Below, piece after piece: positions 1 through 9,472 of a stretch of DNA of 64,000 nt. A program made the position numbers and the translations under genes. The notes below the pieces were generated by a model. That model was not told where the DNA came from and made no database searches. It was given only the letters and a program-made list of their open reading frames with translations. Numbering within the stretch: the stretch's first letter is position 1; every line of letters starts with the position of its first letter. Source of the stretch: an uncultured Nocardioides sp. (GTDB lineage Bacteria > Actinomycetota > Actinomycetes > Propionibacteriales > Nocardioidaceae); NCBI RefSeq assembly GCF_947489365.1, contig NZ_CANLDB010000001.1, positions 806,001-870,000 of the forward strand. The letters run 5' to 3'.

Positions 1-1613
1 GGCTGAGCTTCACCACGGTCCGCAACGAGCGCTGGTACGACGGCAACGTCGTGCTGCTCGGCGACGCCGCGCACACCGCGCACTTCTCGATCGGCTCGGG
101 CACCAAGCTCGCGATGGAGGACGCGCTCGCCCTGGCCGCGTGCCTCCACGAGCACCCGAGCACCGAGGCGGCGCTGGCGGCGTACTCCGACGAGCGGAAG
201 CCGGTCGTCGAGTCGACGCAGCGCGCCGCCCAGGCCTCCCTGGAGTGGTTCGAGAACATCGGCATGTACGCCGACCAGGACCCGGCGCAGTTCGTCTTCA
301 ACCTGCTCACCCGGTCCCGGCGGATCACCTTCTCCAACCTCGAGGAGCGCGACCACGAGTTCGCGCAGCGGATGGAGCGGGAGTTCGCCCGCCAGGAGGG
401 CACGCACCCCGGGGCGGACGCGGCGGACCCGGGGCCGGCGATGTTCCAGCCCGGCCGGATCGGGCCGCTGGAGCTCAGGAACCGGGTGATCCTCTCCCCG
501 ATGGACATGTACGTCGCCACCGACGGCGTCCCGGACGAGTTCCACCTCGTCCACCTGGGGTCGAAGGCGCTCGGCGGCGCCGGCCTGGTGATGACCGAGA
601 TGACGTGCGTGTCGCCGGAGGGTCGGATCACGCCCGGCTGCCCCGGCCTGTGGACCGACGAGCAGGCCGACGCGTGGCGTCGCGTCACGGACTTCGTGCA
701 CACCCGCACCACCGCGAGGATCGGCCTGCAGCTCGGCCACTCGGGCCGCAAGGGCTCGACGCGGCTGATGTGGGAGGGCATGGACGAGCCGCTCGAGGAC
801 GGCAACTGGGAGGTCGTCGGACCCTCCGCGCTGCCGTACGGCGAGGGCTGCCACGTGCCGCGCGAGGCGACGGAGGACGACCTGCGCGCCATCACCGCGG
901 ACTTCGTCGCCGCCGCGGAGCGGGGCGTGGCGGCGGGCTTCGACCTGGTCGAGGTGCACGCGGCGCACGGCTACCTGCTGTCGTCGTTCCTCTCGCCGGT
1001 GGCCAACCACCGCACCGACGCGTACGGCGGCCCGCTGGAGAACCGCCTCCGCTTCCCCCTCGAGGTGTTCGACGCGGTGCGCGCCGCGGTGCCGGAGTCG
1101 GTCCCGGTGACGGTGCGCATCTCGGCCACCGACTGGATGCCGGACGGCAACACCGACGAGGACGGCGTCGCCATCGCCCTCGCGTTCGTCGAGCACGGCG
1201 CCGCCGCGATCGACGTGTCGTCGGGGCAGGTGAGCAAGGACGAGAGGCCGGCGTTCGGGCGCAGCTACCAGACGCCCTTCGCGGACAAGATCCGTCACCG
1301 GGTCGCCGCGCCCGCGGGTGTCGCGGTGATCGCGGTCGGCGCGATCTCGTCGTACGACGACGTGAACTCGATCCTGCTGGCCGGGCGCGCGGACTTCTGC
1401 GCGCTGGGCCGCACCCACCTGTTCCAGCCGAACTGGACCCTGGCGGCCGCGGCGGAGCAGGACTACACCGGGCCCGGGGCGGTGTGGCCCGACCCGTTCG
1501 CGGCGGGACGCCGCAAGCCGCCGAGCGCGCGGACGGACAAGGTCCCGCCGCGGCTCGCGCTGCTGCGCGACGGTGCGCAGGACGTGCACGTGAGGTGGAC
1601 TCCGACCCCCTGA
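1..1613 (+). CDS. 2-aminobenzoyl-CoA / salicylyl-CoA monooxygenase-reductase, C-terminal part (5' end cut by window)
   Basis: The reading frame is already open at the window edge, so the N-terminus is missing. The first ~135 residues are the end of a flavin-dependent aromatic monooxygenase, with the FAD-contacting GDAAH motif. The remaining ~380 residues are a complete old-yellow-enzyme-like TIM barrel, from PGRIGPLELRNRV, with HAAHGYLL and NRTDxYGG-type motifs and a C-terminal FMN-binding GRA/ALGR stretch. This fusion order is typical of 2-aminobenzoyl-CoA monooxygenase/reductase and of salicylyl-CoA 5-hydroxylase/oxidoreductase. Both hydroxylate and then partly reduce an aromatic CoA thioester in the cytoplasm. 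The two activities cannot be told apart here. A PaaX-type regulator starts 16 bp downstream and probably controls it. Upstream partners such as the CoA ligase should lie just outside the window. Confidence 0.85.
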   Translation, partial: LSFTTVRNERWYDGNVVLLGDAAHTAHFSIGSGTKLAMEDALALAACLHEHPSTEAALAAYSDERKPVVESTQRAAQASLEWFENIGMYADQDPAQFVFNLLTRSRRITFSNLEERDHEFAQRMEREFARQEGTHPGADAADPGPAMFQPGRIGPLELRNRVILSPMDMYVATDGVPDEFHLVHLGSKALGGAGLVMTEMTCVSPEGRITPGCPGLWTDEQADAWRRVTDFVHTRTTARIGLQLGHSGRKGSTRLMWEGMDEPLEDGNWEVVGPSALPYGEGCHVPREATEDDLRAITADFVAAAERGVAAGFDLVEVHAAHGYLLSSFLSPVANHRTDAYGGPLENRLRFPLEVFDAVRAAVPESVPVTVRISATDWMPDGNTDEDGVAIALAFVEHGAAAIDVSSGQVSKDERPAFGRSYQTPFADKIRHRVAAPAGVAVIAVGAISSYDDVNSILLAGRADFCALGRTHLFQPNWTLAAAAEQDYTGPGAVWPDPFAAGRRKPPSARTDKVPPRLALLRDGAQDVHVRWTPTP

Positions 1614-1629
1614 GCCGGGGGAGGGCAGG

Positions 1630-2469
1630 ATGGGCGCCGTGAGCAGGAGCGACGGGGACGGTACGGCCCGGAGCACCCGGACCGTGGTCGTCACGTTCCT
1701 CGGCTCGGTCGTGCGGTCGATGGGGGACTGGATGCCGATCGGCGGCGCCGTCGACCTGCTCGGCGAGGTGGGCCTCGACCCCACGAGCGTGCGGACGGCG
1801 GTCTTCCGGCTGAAGAAGCGGGACTGGCTGGTCTCCGAGGTGCGCGACGGGGTGCGCGGCTACGCCCTGACGCGGCAGGCGCTGACGTCGCTGGCGGCCG
1901 GCGACGAGGTGATCTGGCACGCCCGCCGGCAGGCCGCCCTGGACGACGGGTGGTGCGTCGTGAACTTCTCCGTCCCGGAGACCGAGCGGGCGAAGCGCCA
2001 CCAGCTCCGCTCCCACCTCGCCGCGCTGGGGTTCGGCAACGTCGGCACGGCGATGTGGATCGCGCCCGCCCGCATGCGGGCCGCGGCGGAGCAGGCGATC
2101 GCCGAGCTCGGGCTGACGTCGTACTCGGCGGTGTTCGAGGGAGCCCACGTCGGTGGGCAGGACCTCCGCACCCTCGTGGCCGGCAGCTGGGACCTCGACG
2201 GCATCGCGGAGGGCTACCGGGACTTCCTGGCCCGGTTCGGGACGGTCGCGGTCGACACCCCCGGCGACGCCTTCGCCACCTACGTGGAGCTCGTGGACCA
2301 CTGGCGCAAGCTGCCCTTCCGCGACCCCGGCCTCCCGCCCGAGCTCCTGCCCACGGACTGGCCCGCCGCCGACGCCCTCGCGCTGTTCGAGGGCCTCGTC
2401 GCCCGGCTCGAACCCCCCGCCCTCGCCCACGCCGCGACCCGCTGGACCCCCGCCTCCGCCGCCGGCTGA
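1630..2469 (+). CDS. PaaX family transcriptional repressor (copy 1)
   Basis: This 279-residue protein has the PaaX layout. A winged helix-turn-helix spans about residues 18-95, including the SVRTAVFRLKKRDWL recognition region. A central domain follows with W..V.FSVPE and the LRxxLxxLGFG..GTAMWIAP pattern. The PaaX C-terminal domain ends in YVELVDHWRKLPFRDPGLPPELLP. PaaX proteins bind an aryl-CoA thioester (phenylacetyl-CoA in E. coli) and then release their operator. Position directly behind an aminobenzoyl/salicylyl-CoA monooxygenase suggests a related CoA thioester as ligand, which is inference. The start ATG at 1630 has a GGGAGGGCAGG ribosome site; GTG at 1639 is an alternative. Confidence 0.88.
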   Translation: MGAVSRSDGDGTARSTRTVVVTFLGSVVRSMGDWMPIGGAVDLLGEVGLDPTSVRTAVFRLKKRDWLVSEVRDGVRGYALTRQALTSLAAGDEVIWHARRQAALDDGWCVVNFSVPETERAKRHQLRSHLAALGFGNVGTAMWIAPARMRAAAEQAIAELGLTSYSAVFEGAHVGGQDLRTLVAGSWDLDGIAEGYRDFLARFGTVAVDTPGDAFATYVELVDHWRKLPFRDPGLPPELLPTDWPAADALALFEGLVARLEPPALAHAATRWTPASAAG

Positions 2470-2481
2470 CCGCCTCCTGGG

Positions 2482-2880
2482 GTGGTCGAGCAGGGGGAGC
2501 CCTGGCGACGCTCGCACCTCGATCTCCGGGTGACCCGCCGGAGGTCGAGGTGCTCCGAGCCCTGGCGAGGAGCCACGAGACCCGGTGACGGTCCCGGGGC
2601 CCCTCGGGGGGATCTCGTGGCTCGGTCGCTGCGCGACGCTCGCACCTCGATCTCCGGGTGCTGGGTGATCGAGCAGGGGGAGCCCTGGCGACGCTCGCGC
2701 CTCGACCTCCGGGTGACTCGGCGGAGGTCGAGGTGCTCCGAGCTCTGGCGAGGAGCCACGAGACCCGGTGGCGATCCCGGGGCCTCTCGCGGGGATCTCG
2801 TGGCTCGGTCGCTGCGCGACGCTCGCGCCTCGATCTCCGAGTGCTGAGGTGGTCGAGCAGGGAGGAGCCCTGGCGACGAC
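2482..2880. repeat. Tandem ~182-bp repeat carrying REP-like palindromes
   Basis: Two near-identical ~182-bp units start at 2482 and 2664, and a third truncated unit starts at 2849. Each full unit contains an imperfect palindromic 47-bp element (2611-2657 and 2794-2840) centred on GTCGCTGCGCGAC. The same 47-bp element recurs at 4961, 9252, 9328 and 16734. No convincing gene lies in 2470-3043. The short frames crossing it are built from the repeats and change identity with each copy. Confidence 0.8.
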
Positions 2881-3043
2881 CGCGTCGGGACCGCCGGTCG
2901 TCGAGGTCACCGTCGCGGCGTGATCGACGCGGACTTCACCCGGGGGTCGCGTTCCCGATGGACGCCGTTCGTCCGGTCCCCGCAGGCTGCCCGCGGAGCG
3001 CCGGTCACTCGGGACCTGGCGCCACTGACTCGGGAGCCCCCTC

Positions 3044-4912
3044 TTGTCGACCCCACGCCAGACCTGCCGCCGGACGCCGCGGGTCCTCGTCGCCCTGACC
3101 ACCCTGGCCGTCGCTGGCCTGCTCGCCCCGGCCGCGGCCGCGGAGCCCCGCGCGGCGGCCGCCCCTGCCGCCGCCGACCGCGACGCGACCTTCCGCGGCG
3201 AGGTCCACGTCGTCCGCGGGCAGGACAGGACGCCACGACGGCTCGAGGGCACCGTGTTCGACGACGCCGACCGGGACTCCCGCCAGGACCCCGGGGAGCG
3301 CGGCCTGCCGGGGGTGTCGGTGTCGAACGGGCGCCAGGTCGTCACGACCGACCGCCAGGGCCGCTACACGCTGCCCGTGAGCGACAACACGACCGTCTCC
3401 GTCGTGCAGCCGCGCGGCTGGCAGGTGCCGGTGGACGACGCGAACATCGCCCAGTTCTTCTACAACCACCTCCCCGCGGGCTCGCCGCCCCTGCGGTACG
3501 GCGGCCTCGAGCCGACCGGCGCCCTGCCCGCGGCGGTGAACTTCCCGCTGGTGCGCAGCGCCGCGACCGCCTCGGCCGACCAGCGCTGCGTGATGGCCGC
3601 CGACGTGCAGACCTACACGGAGCAGGAGGCGGAGTACGCCCGCGCCGGCACGTTCGGGGACCTCGCCGGACGGACCGACCACCGCGGCTGCGGCGTCCTC
3701 ATGGTCGGTGACCTGGTCGGCGACGACCTGTCGATCTTCGAGCGCACCCGGGCGCTCACCTCGATGCTGAACGGCCCCGCCCGCGCCCTGCCCGGCAACC
3801 ACGACCTCGACTACGACTCCCCGAGCGCCGAGCACAACTTCGACACCTACCGCTCGGAGTTCGGCCCGACCCACTACTCCTACGACGTCGGCCGGGCGCA
3901 CGTCGTCGCGCTGCAGACCGTGGAGTACCCGACCCAGACCCCGCCCGCCATGAGCTCCTACCGAGGCGCGATCGACCCCGAGCAGCTCGCCTGGCTCCGC
4001 CGCGACCTCGCACGGGTGCCCGAGGACCGTCTCGTCGTCCTCGCCGGGCACATCCCGCTGCTGGAGACCTACTACAGCCCCAGCCACCAGATCCGCGGCC
4101 TCGCAAAGCTCTACCGCCTCCTCGAGGGTCGGACCGTCGTGTCCGTCAGCGGCCACACCCACATGATCGAGAACCTCCGCGAGGGTGACCTCCTGGCGGG
4201 GTGGAAGGACGTCCTCGGTGACGACGGGCTGCCGTTCGACCACCTGGTCGCGGGCGCGGTCTCCGGCCACTGGTACGCCGGCCGGATGCTGCCCGAGGGC
4301 TACCCCACGGCGATCATGCGCGACGGCGCCCACCCGGGCGTGATGACCCTCGAGCTCGACGGCACCCGCTTCACCGAGTCGTACGACGTCCGCGGCCCCG
4401 GTCGCGGTCCGTCGCTGTCGCTGGGCCTCAACACCCCGGCGTACCGCGACTGGTTCGCCGACAACCAGGCCGCCGCCCGGAGCAACAGCCGGGAGGCCGC
4501 CGTGCGTCCCCGCGCCACGGCGACGCGCGGCACCCCGCCGCCTGCCCGGGTCGTCACCCGACGGGACCTCCGCGGCGGCTCCTGGCTGACCTCGAACGTG
4601 TTCCTCGGGACGTCGGCGAGCTCGGTGCGCGTCCGGATGACCGGTCCCGACGGGCGGCCCGGCCGGTGGCAGGACGCCGAGCACACCCAGCCGATGCAGG
4701 GCGAGCCGCTGCGCGTGGGCGCGGAGTGGTCCGACCCCACGGCCAACCGGGAGACGATGGTCCACGGCGGCGGTCTCGTCGACCGCACCAGCCACCTGTG
4801 GCGTCTCGCGCTTCCCGAGGACCTGGTGTCCGGCCGCCACGTCGCGCAGGTCCGCACCGTCGACCGCCACGGCCGGGCGTCGTCGCGGTCGATGACCTTC
4901 CGCGTGCGCTAG
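3044..4912 (+). CDS. Secreted calcineurin-like metallophosphoesterase
   Basis: The 622-residue protein begins with a Sec signal peptide (basic residues 5-13, hydrophobic core 14-26, AAAA cleavage region). A beta-sandwich N-terminal domain covers about residues 45-175, with a DADRDSRQDPGE.G.PGV pattern as in Cna-B/SdrD-like folds. The catalytic metallophosphoesterase domain has the family motifs DVQ, GDLVGD, GNHD and GHTH. A C-terminal beta domain follows after about residue 440. The N-domain, phosphatase, C-domain order matches the MetallophosN/MetallophosC family. The substrate is unknown. The chosen TTG start at 3044 has GGGAG six bases upstream, and no ATG/GTG in frame precedes the signal peptide. 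It sits alone between repeat elements. Confidence 0.87.
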   Translation: MSTPRQTCRRTPRVLVALTTLAVAGLLAPAAAAEPRAAAAPAAADRDATFRGEVHVVRGQDRTPRRLEGTVFDDADRDSRQDPGERGLPGVSVSNGRQVVTTDRQGRYTLPVSDNTTVSVVQPRGWQVPVDDANIAQFFYNHLPAGSPPLRYGGLEPTGALPAAVNFPLVRSAATASADQRCVMAADVQTYTEQEAEYARAGTFGDLAGRTDHRGCGVLMVGDLVGDDLSIFERTRALTSMLNGPARALPGNHDLDYDSPSAEHNFDTYRSEFGPTHYSYDVGRAHVVALQTVEYPTQTPPAMSSYRGAIDPEQLAWLRRDLARVPEDRLVVLAGHIPLLETYYSPSHQIRGLAKLYRLLEGRTVVSVSGHTHMIENLREGDLLAGWKDVLGDDGLPFDHLVAGAVSGHWYAGRMLPEGYPTAIMRDGAHPGVMTLELDGTRFTESYDVRGPGRGPSLSLGLNTPAYRDWFADNQAAARSNSREAAVRPRATATRGTPPPARVVTRRDLRGGSWLTSNVFLGTSASSVRVRMTGPDGRPGRWQDAEHTQPMQGEPLRVGAEWSDPTANRETMVHGGGLVDRTSHLWRLALPEDLVSGRHVAQVRTVDRHGRASSRSMTFRVR

Positions 4913-4960
4913 CCCGCCGGTCGTCGCACTACCCCTGATCTGACCGCGCGCCTCCCGCCG

Positions 4961-5006
4961 GATCCGTGGCTCGGTCGTTGCGCGACGCCCGAACCTCGAC
5001 CTCCGG
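4961..5006 (+). repeat. REP-like element (diverged copy)
   Basis: This is a diverged copy of the 47-bp element seen at 2611, 2794, 9252, 9328 and 16734. It keeps the GTGGCTCGGTCG...GCGCGACGC core and the trailing CTCGACCTCCGG. It fills the short gap between the phosphoesterase and the YibE/F gene. Confidence 0.65.
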
Positions 5007-5033
5007 AGCAGGCACGCCTGGGAGGATGCGCGC

Positions 5034-6212
5034 ATGGGTGGGAACCACGCGCGGACGGCGGCGCCGCAGACGCGACGGATGCGCCGGTGGGCGCTGGCGC
5101 TGATCCTCCCGATCGCGGCGCTGACCCTCGTGGCGACGGCGCTGCTGTGGCCGACGGAGGGTGTCGACTCCTCCGACGGGCTGGCCGCGGCGCAGCGCGA
5201 CGCCCGGGTCACGGCGATCGACGCCCAGCCGTGCGAGGCGTCGCTGCCCGACGACGTCAACGGCTGCGGGACGGCGGGAATCCTGCTCGAGGACTCCGAC
5301 ACCGACGTCGAGGTCGCCCTGCCCAACGGGGCCGGTGCGCCCCGGATCGCGGTCGGGGACGACGTCGTCGTGACCGAGGCGGAGGGGCCGGACGGGCCGA
5401 CGTACACGATCGTCGACCACCAGCGCGGCACCGGGATGTGGGTGCTGGTGGGGGTCTTCGCCCTGGCGCTGGTCGCCTTCGGGCGACTACGGGGCCTGGC
5501 GGCGCTGCTCGGGCTGGCGGTGACGTTCGGGGTGCTGCTGCTGTTCGTGGTGCCGGCGGTCCTCGCCGGCTCGTCGCCGGTGCTGGTGGCGATCGTCGGT
5601 GCGGCCCTCATCGTGCTGACGGTCCTCTACCTCACCCACGGGCTGACGCTGGTGACCACGGTCGCCGTGGTCGGCACGCTCGCGAGCCTCGCGCTGACCG
5701 GCGTCCTCGCCGTCGTCGCGACCGCCGGGCTGAACCTCACCGGCGTCACCGACGACCTGTCCGGCTCCGTCTTCACCACGTACGGCGTCGACATGGCCGG
5801 CCTGCTCGTCGCGGCCATCATCATCGGCTCCGTCGGCGTGCTGGACGACGTCACGGTCACCCAGTCCGCCACCGTCGCCGAGCTCGCCGCGGCGGACCCG
5901 ACGTCCGGCGTCCGGGGGCTGTACGCCGCCGCCTCCCGCGTCGGCCGCGCCCACATCGCGTCGGTGGTCAACACCATCGTCCTCGCGTACGCCGGGTCGA
6001 CCCTGCCGCTGCTCCTGCTCATCGTGGCCGACAACTCGTCGTTCACCGGGGTGGTGACGACCCAGCTGGTGGCCCAGGAGATCGCCCGCAGCGCGGTGGC
6101 GACCCTCGGTCTCGTCGCTGCGGTCCCGATCACCACGCTGCTCGCGTCGGTGGTGATCCGGCGGGCCCAGCCCGCCGTCGCCCCACCGCCCGCTCATCTT
6201 ACCGGCACGTGA
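5034..6212 (+). CDS. YibE/F-like multi-pass membrane protein
   Basis: The 392-residue protein has one N-terminal membrane segment (about 17-37), an extracytoplasmic domain (about 38-125) and then seven or so hydrophobic segments. The last part contains the DDVTVTQSATVAEL and NTIVLAYAGSTLPLLLL motifs that define the YibE/F family. The family's role is not established; transport has been suggested. GGAGG at 5021-5025 is correctly spaced for ATG 5034, but the same bases (GAGGAT, 6 nt upstream) could serve as a -10 box of a leaderless message. Its last 19 bases overlap the convergent hydrolase gene. Confidence 0.88.
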   Translation: MGGNHARTAAPQTRRMRRWALALILPIAALTLVATALLWPTEGVDSSDGLAAAQRDARVTAIDAQPCEASLPDDVNGCGTAGILLEDSDTDVEVALPNGAGAPRIAVGDDVVVTEAEGPDGPTYTIVDHQRGTGMWVLVGVFALALVAFGRLRGLAALLGLAVTFGVLLLFVVPAVLAGSSPVLVAIVGAALIVLTVLYLTHGLTLVTTVAVVGTLASLALTGVLAVVATAGLNLTGVTDDLSGSVFTTYGVDMAGLLVAAIIIGSVGVLDDVTVTQSATVAELAAADPTSGVRGLYAAASRVGRAHIASVVNTIVLAYAGSTLPLLLLIVADNSSFTGVVTTQLVAQEIARSAVATLGLVAAVPITTLLASVVIRRAQPAVAPPPAHLTGT

Positions 6213-7096
6213 CGGGCCAGGAAGTCCAGGTAGTCGGCCATCGCAGCCTCGAACGCCTCGCCGAGGTAGATCGCGAAGTGCCCCACGGGGTAGGTGCGGA
6301 CCTCGACCCGCGGCGCCCGCGACACCTGCCGACGGGCGCGCGCGCTCGGCGCGACCGTGTCGGGCTCGCAGAGGGCGACGAACAGCGGGCAGCCGATGCG
6401 TGAGGCCCGCCGCCCGGGGGCGTAGCGCAGCACGTCGAGGGCCGAGCGGGCCGTGAGGCGGTTGTCGAAGTCGTCCGCGCCCCGACCGAGCGCCGTCATG
6501 CCCGGCAGTGCGTCGTGGGCGGTCATGAAGGCCGTCCGGCCCGGCTCGCCGGCGGCCGGCCGGTAGACAGGTGGTCGTCCCGCGAGGGCACCGGCCCGGT
6601 CCCGGAGAGCGACCGCGGTCAGCCGGACACTCGTGAGCGGCGGGACGGCGAGCGCCGAGGCCACGCCGTCGGTGAACGGGCACTGGGCGATCGCCGCGGC
6701 CAGCCGGCGGTCCTCGGCGGCCAGCGTGAGGGCGTGCCCACCGCCGAAGCTGGTGCCCCACGCGACGACACGGTCCGGGTCCACGCCCTCCAGCCCCCGC
6801 ACGTGCGCGATCGCGGCGCGCCAGTCCTCGAGCTGGCGTCGTACGGACAGGAGCTGGCGGGGCTCCCCGCTGCTCGCGCCGAAGTGGCGGTGGTCGAGGA
6901 CGAGGCAGACGTACCCGGCGGCGCTGAACCGCTCGGCGTACGCCGCCAGCCGCATCTGGCGGGTCCCGCCGAGGCCGTGCGCCAGGACGACCGCGGGGCG
7001 CCGACCCCCGTCGTCCGTGCCGGGTCGGTAGAGCCAGGCGGCGCAGGTGCCGTCGCCGCTGCGGAACGAGGTGTCGGAACGCACGGGGAGGATCAT
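6194..7096 (-). CDS. Alpha/beta hydrolase (dienelactone hydrolase / S9-like)
   Basis: The 300-residue protein has the alpha/beta hydrolase signatures: LAHGLGG oxyanion loop, nucleophile elbow GTSFGG, an acid in CEPDTVAP and a terminal histidine in VGHFAIY. It lacks a signal peptide and is likely cytoplasmic. The substrate cannot be read from the sequence. It is transcribed divergently from boxB with only ~88 bp between the starts, so it may share the control region. An esterase acting on ring-cleavage or lactone products would fit, but this is inference. The start is ATG at 7096 with a weak GATCCTCCC region. Confidence 0.8.
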   Translation of the reverse strand: MILPVRSDTSFRSGDGTCAAWLYRPGTDDGGRRPAVVLAHGLGGTRQMRLAAYAERFSAAGYVCLVLDHRHFGASSGEPRQLLSVRRQLEDWRAAIAHVRGLEGVDPDRVVAWGTSFGGGHALTLAAEDRRLAAAIAQCPFTDGVASALAVPPLTSVRLTAVALRDRAGALAGRPPVYRPAAGEPGRTAFMTAHDALPGMTALGRGADDFDNRLTARSALDVLRYAPGRRASRIGCPLFVALCEPDTVAPSARARRQVSRAPRVEVRTYPVGHFAIYLGEAFEAAMADYLDFLARHVPVR

Positions 7097-7121
7097 CGCG
7101 GATCAGAATGTGTGACATCTC

Positions 7122-7150
7122 TTGGCAAATCCGTCACGAGAGTGTAGAAC
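7122..7150 (+). promoter_or_regulatory. Probable boxB promoter (TTGGCA-N17-TAGAAC)
   Basis: TTGGCA (7122-7127) and TAGAAC (7145-7150) are separated by 17 bp, close to the sigma-70-type consensus. The region is notably AT-richer than its surroundings. The -10 overlaps GTGTAGAAC (7142-7150); a similar GTGTGGAAC lies on the minus strand in front of boxC at 10401-10409. A repressor site overlapping the promoter would suit the nearby PaaX-type regulator. Confidence 0.55.
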
Positions 7151-7184
7151 ATATAGGACCTACTTCGCTCACGAGGAGACCGCG

Positions 7185-8669
<1,485 letters not shown>

Positions 8670-8670
8670 G

Positions 8671-9243
8671 ATGACCGTCGCTCCCGACCCGTCGTCCGTC
8701 GCCAGCGACCTGCAGTGGGTCCGCGAGGAGTCCCCGACGTGGGACGCCGACAAGGTCCGCGTGATCGGCGGCGCCCCCGAGGGGGCCTTCGTGCTCCCGT
8801 TCTCCGACGGCGAGCAGCTGCCGGGGGACTGGTTCTCGGCCCGCGACGCCGGCGGCGCGGTCGTCGGCTACGGCCGCCTCGACACCACGTGGGGCGGTGA
8901 CGCGGAGATCCTCCTCGCCGTCGACCCCGGCCACCAGGAGGCCGGCGTCGGCTCGTTCGTCCTCGAGCGCCTCGAGGCGGAGGCCGCCGCCCGCGACATC
9001 AACTACATCCACAACCGCATCCGCGACCACGCCCAGAGGGACGTCGTCCACGACTGGCTGGTCGTCCGCGGGTTCCGCGGTCCGGTGGACGGCGACCTGC
9101 GCAAGCGGGTCGGCGCCGGCGGCCGGCGTCCGCGGCCGGAGGCGCGTCCCGCGTCGTCCGCGGCCTCGGGCACCCCGGACGGGCGTGGACCGGGCCACGA
9201 GGAGCAGGGCGGCTACGTGGACGTGGAGGAGCACCAGTACTGA
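8671..9243 (+). CDS. GNAT family N-acetyltransferase in the box operon
   Basis: The 190-residue protein has a GNAT core at about residues 50-135: a VGYGRLD beta strand, the ILLAVDP strand and the acetyl-CoA loop (HQEAGVGSFVLERL, of the Q/RxxGxG/A type). Residues about 145-190 are low-complexity, rich in Pro, Arg and Gly. The start ATG is one base after the boxB stop, so the two are very likely co-translated. The substrate is unknown. One idea is lysine acetylation of the benzoate-CoA ligase, as known for aryl-CoA ligases in Rhodopseudomonas. Acetylation of a small molecule or antibiotic is equally possible. Confidence 0.72.
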   Translation: MTVAPDPSSVASDLQWVREESPTWDADKVRVIGGAPEGAFVLPFSDGEQLPGDWFSARDAGGAVVGYGRLDTTWGGDAEILLAVDPGHQEAGVGSFVLERLEAEAAARDINYIHNRIRDHAQRDVVHDWLVVRGFRGPVDGDLRKRVGAGGRRPRPEARPASSAASGTPDGRGPGHEEQGGYVDVEEHQY

Positions 9244-9251
9244 ACCCTCGC

Positions 9252-9469
9252 CCGGAGATCGAGGTGCGAGTGTCGCGCAGCGACCGAGCCACGAGATCCG
9301 GTGAGGGGTCCTGCGGTCGTCTCGCGGGATCTCGTGGCTCGGCCGTGGCCGGCCTCGCACCTCGATCTCCGGTGGTGCGGCCGGCCTCGCACCTCGATCT
9401 CCGGTCTCGCGGCCGTGCTTGCACCTCGATCTCCGGTGGTGCGGCCGGCCTCGCACCTCGATCTCCGGT
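9252..9469. repeat. REP-like pair plus a 32-bp tandem array
   Basis: An inverted copy of the 47-bp REP-like element (9252-9299) faces a direct copy (9328-9373). The end of the direct copy then repeats four times with an exact 32-bp period. The shared CACCTCGATCTCCGG starts at 9358, 9390, 9422 and 9454, with intervening GGTGGTGCGGCCGGCCTCG-type sequence. The array ends four bases before the stop codon of the minus-strand paaX-like gene. With boxB-GNAT running into it from the left, it sits between convergent units. Confidence 0.8.
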
Positions 9470-9472
9470 GGG

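Noticed and set aside
2470..3043. Small proteins in the repeat region
   Set aside because: Frames differ between copies of the repeat, no ribosome sites and no motifs.
892..3345. 817-residue minus-strand open frame
   Set aside because: Shadow of the plus-strand monooxygenase, PaaX and phosphoesterase genes caused by high GC; Arg/Gly/Pro-rich composition, no recognisable motif and it runs through the repeats.
3005..5611. 868-residue minus-strand open frame
   Set aside because: Antisense of the phosphoesterase and YibE/F genes; no motifs, and composition is typical of shadow frames.
7122..7184. TTG 7122 as start of BoxB
   Set aside because: It is the -35 of a good promoter and adds 21 residues absent from BoxB proteins; ATG 7185 has GAGGAG.
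9358..9469. CRISPR array
   Set aside because: Same reasoning: 32-bp tandem units without variable spacers; they extend a REP-like palindrome.
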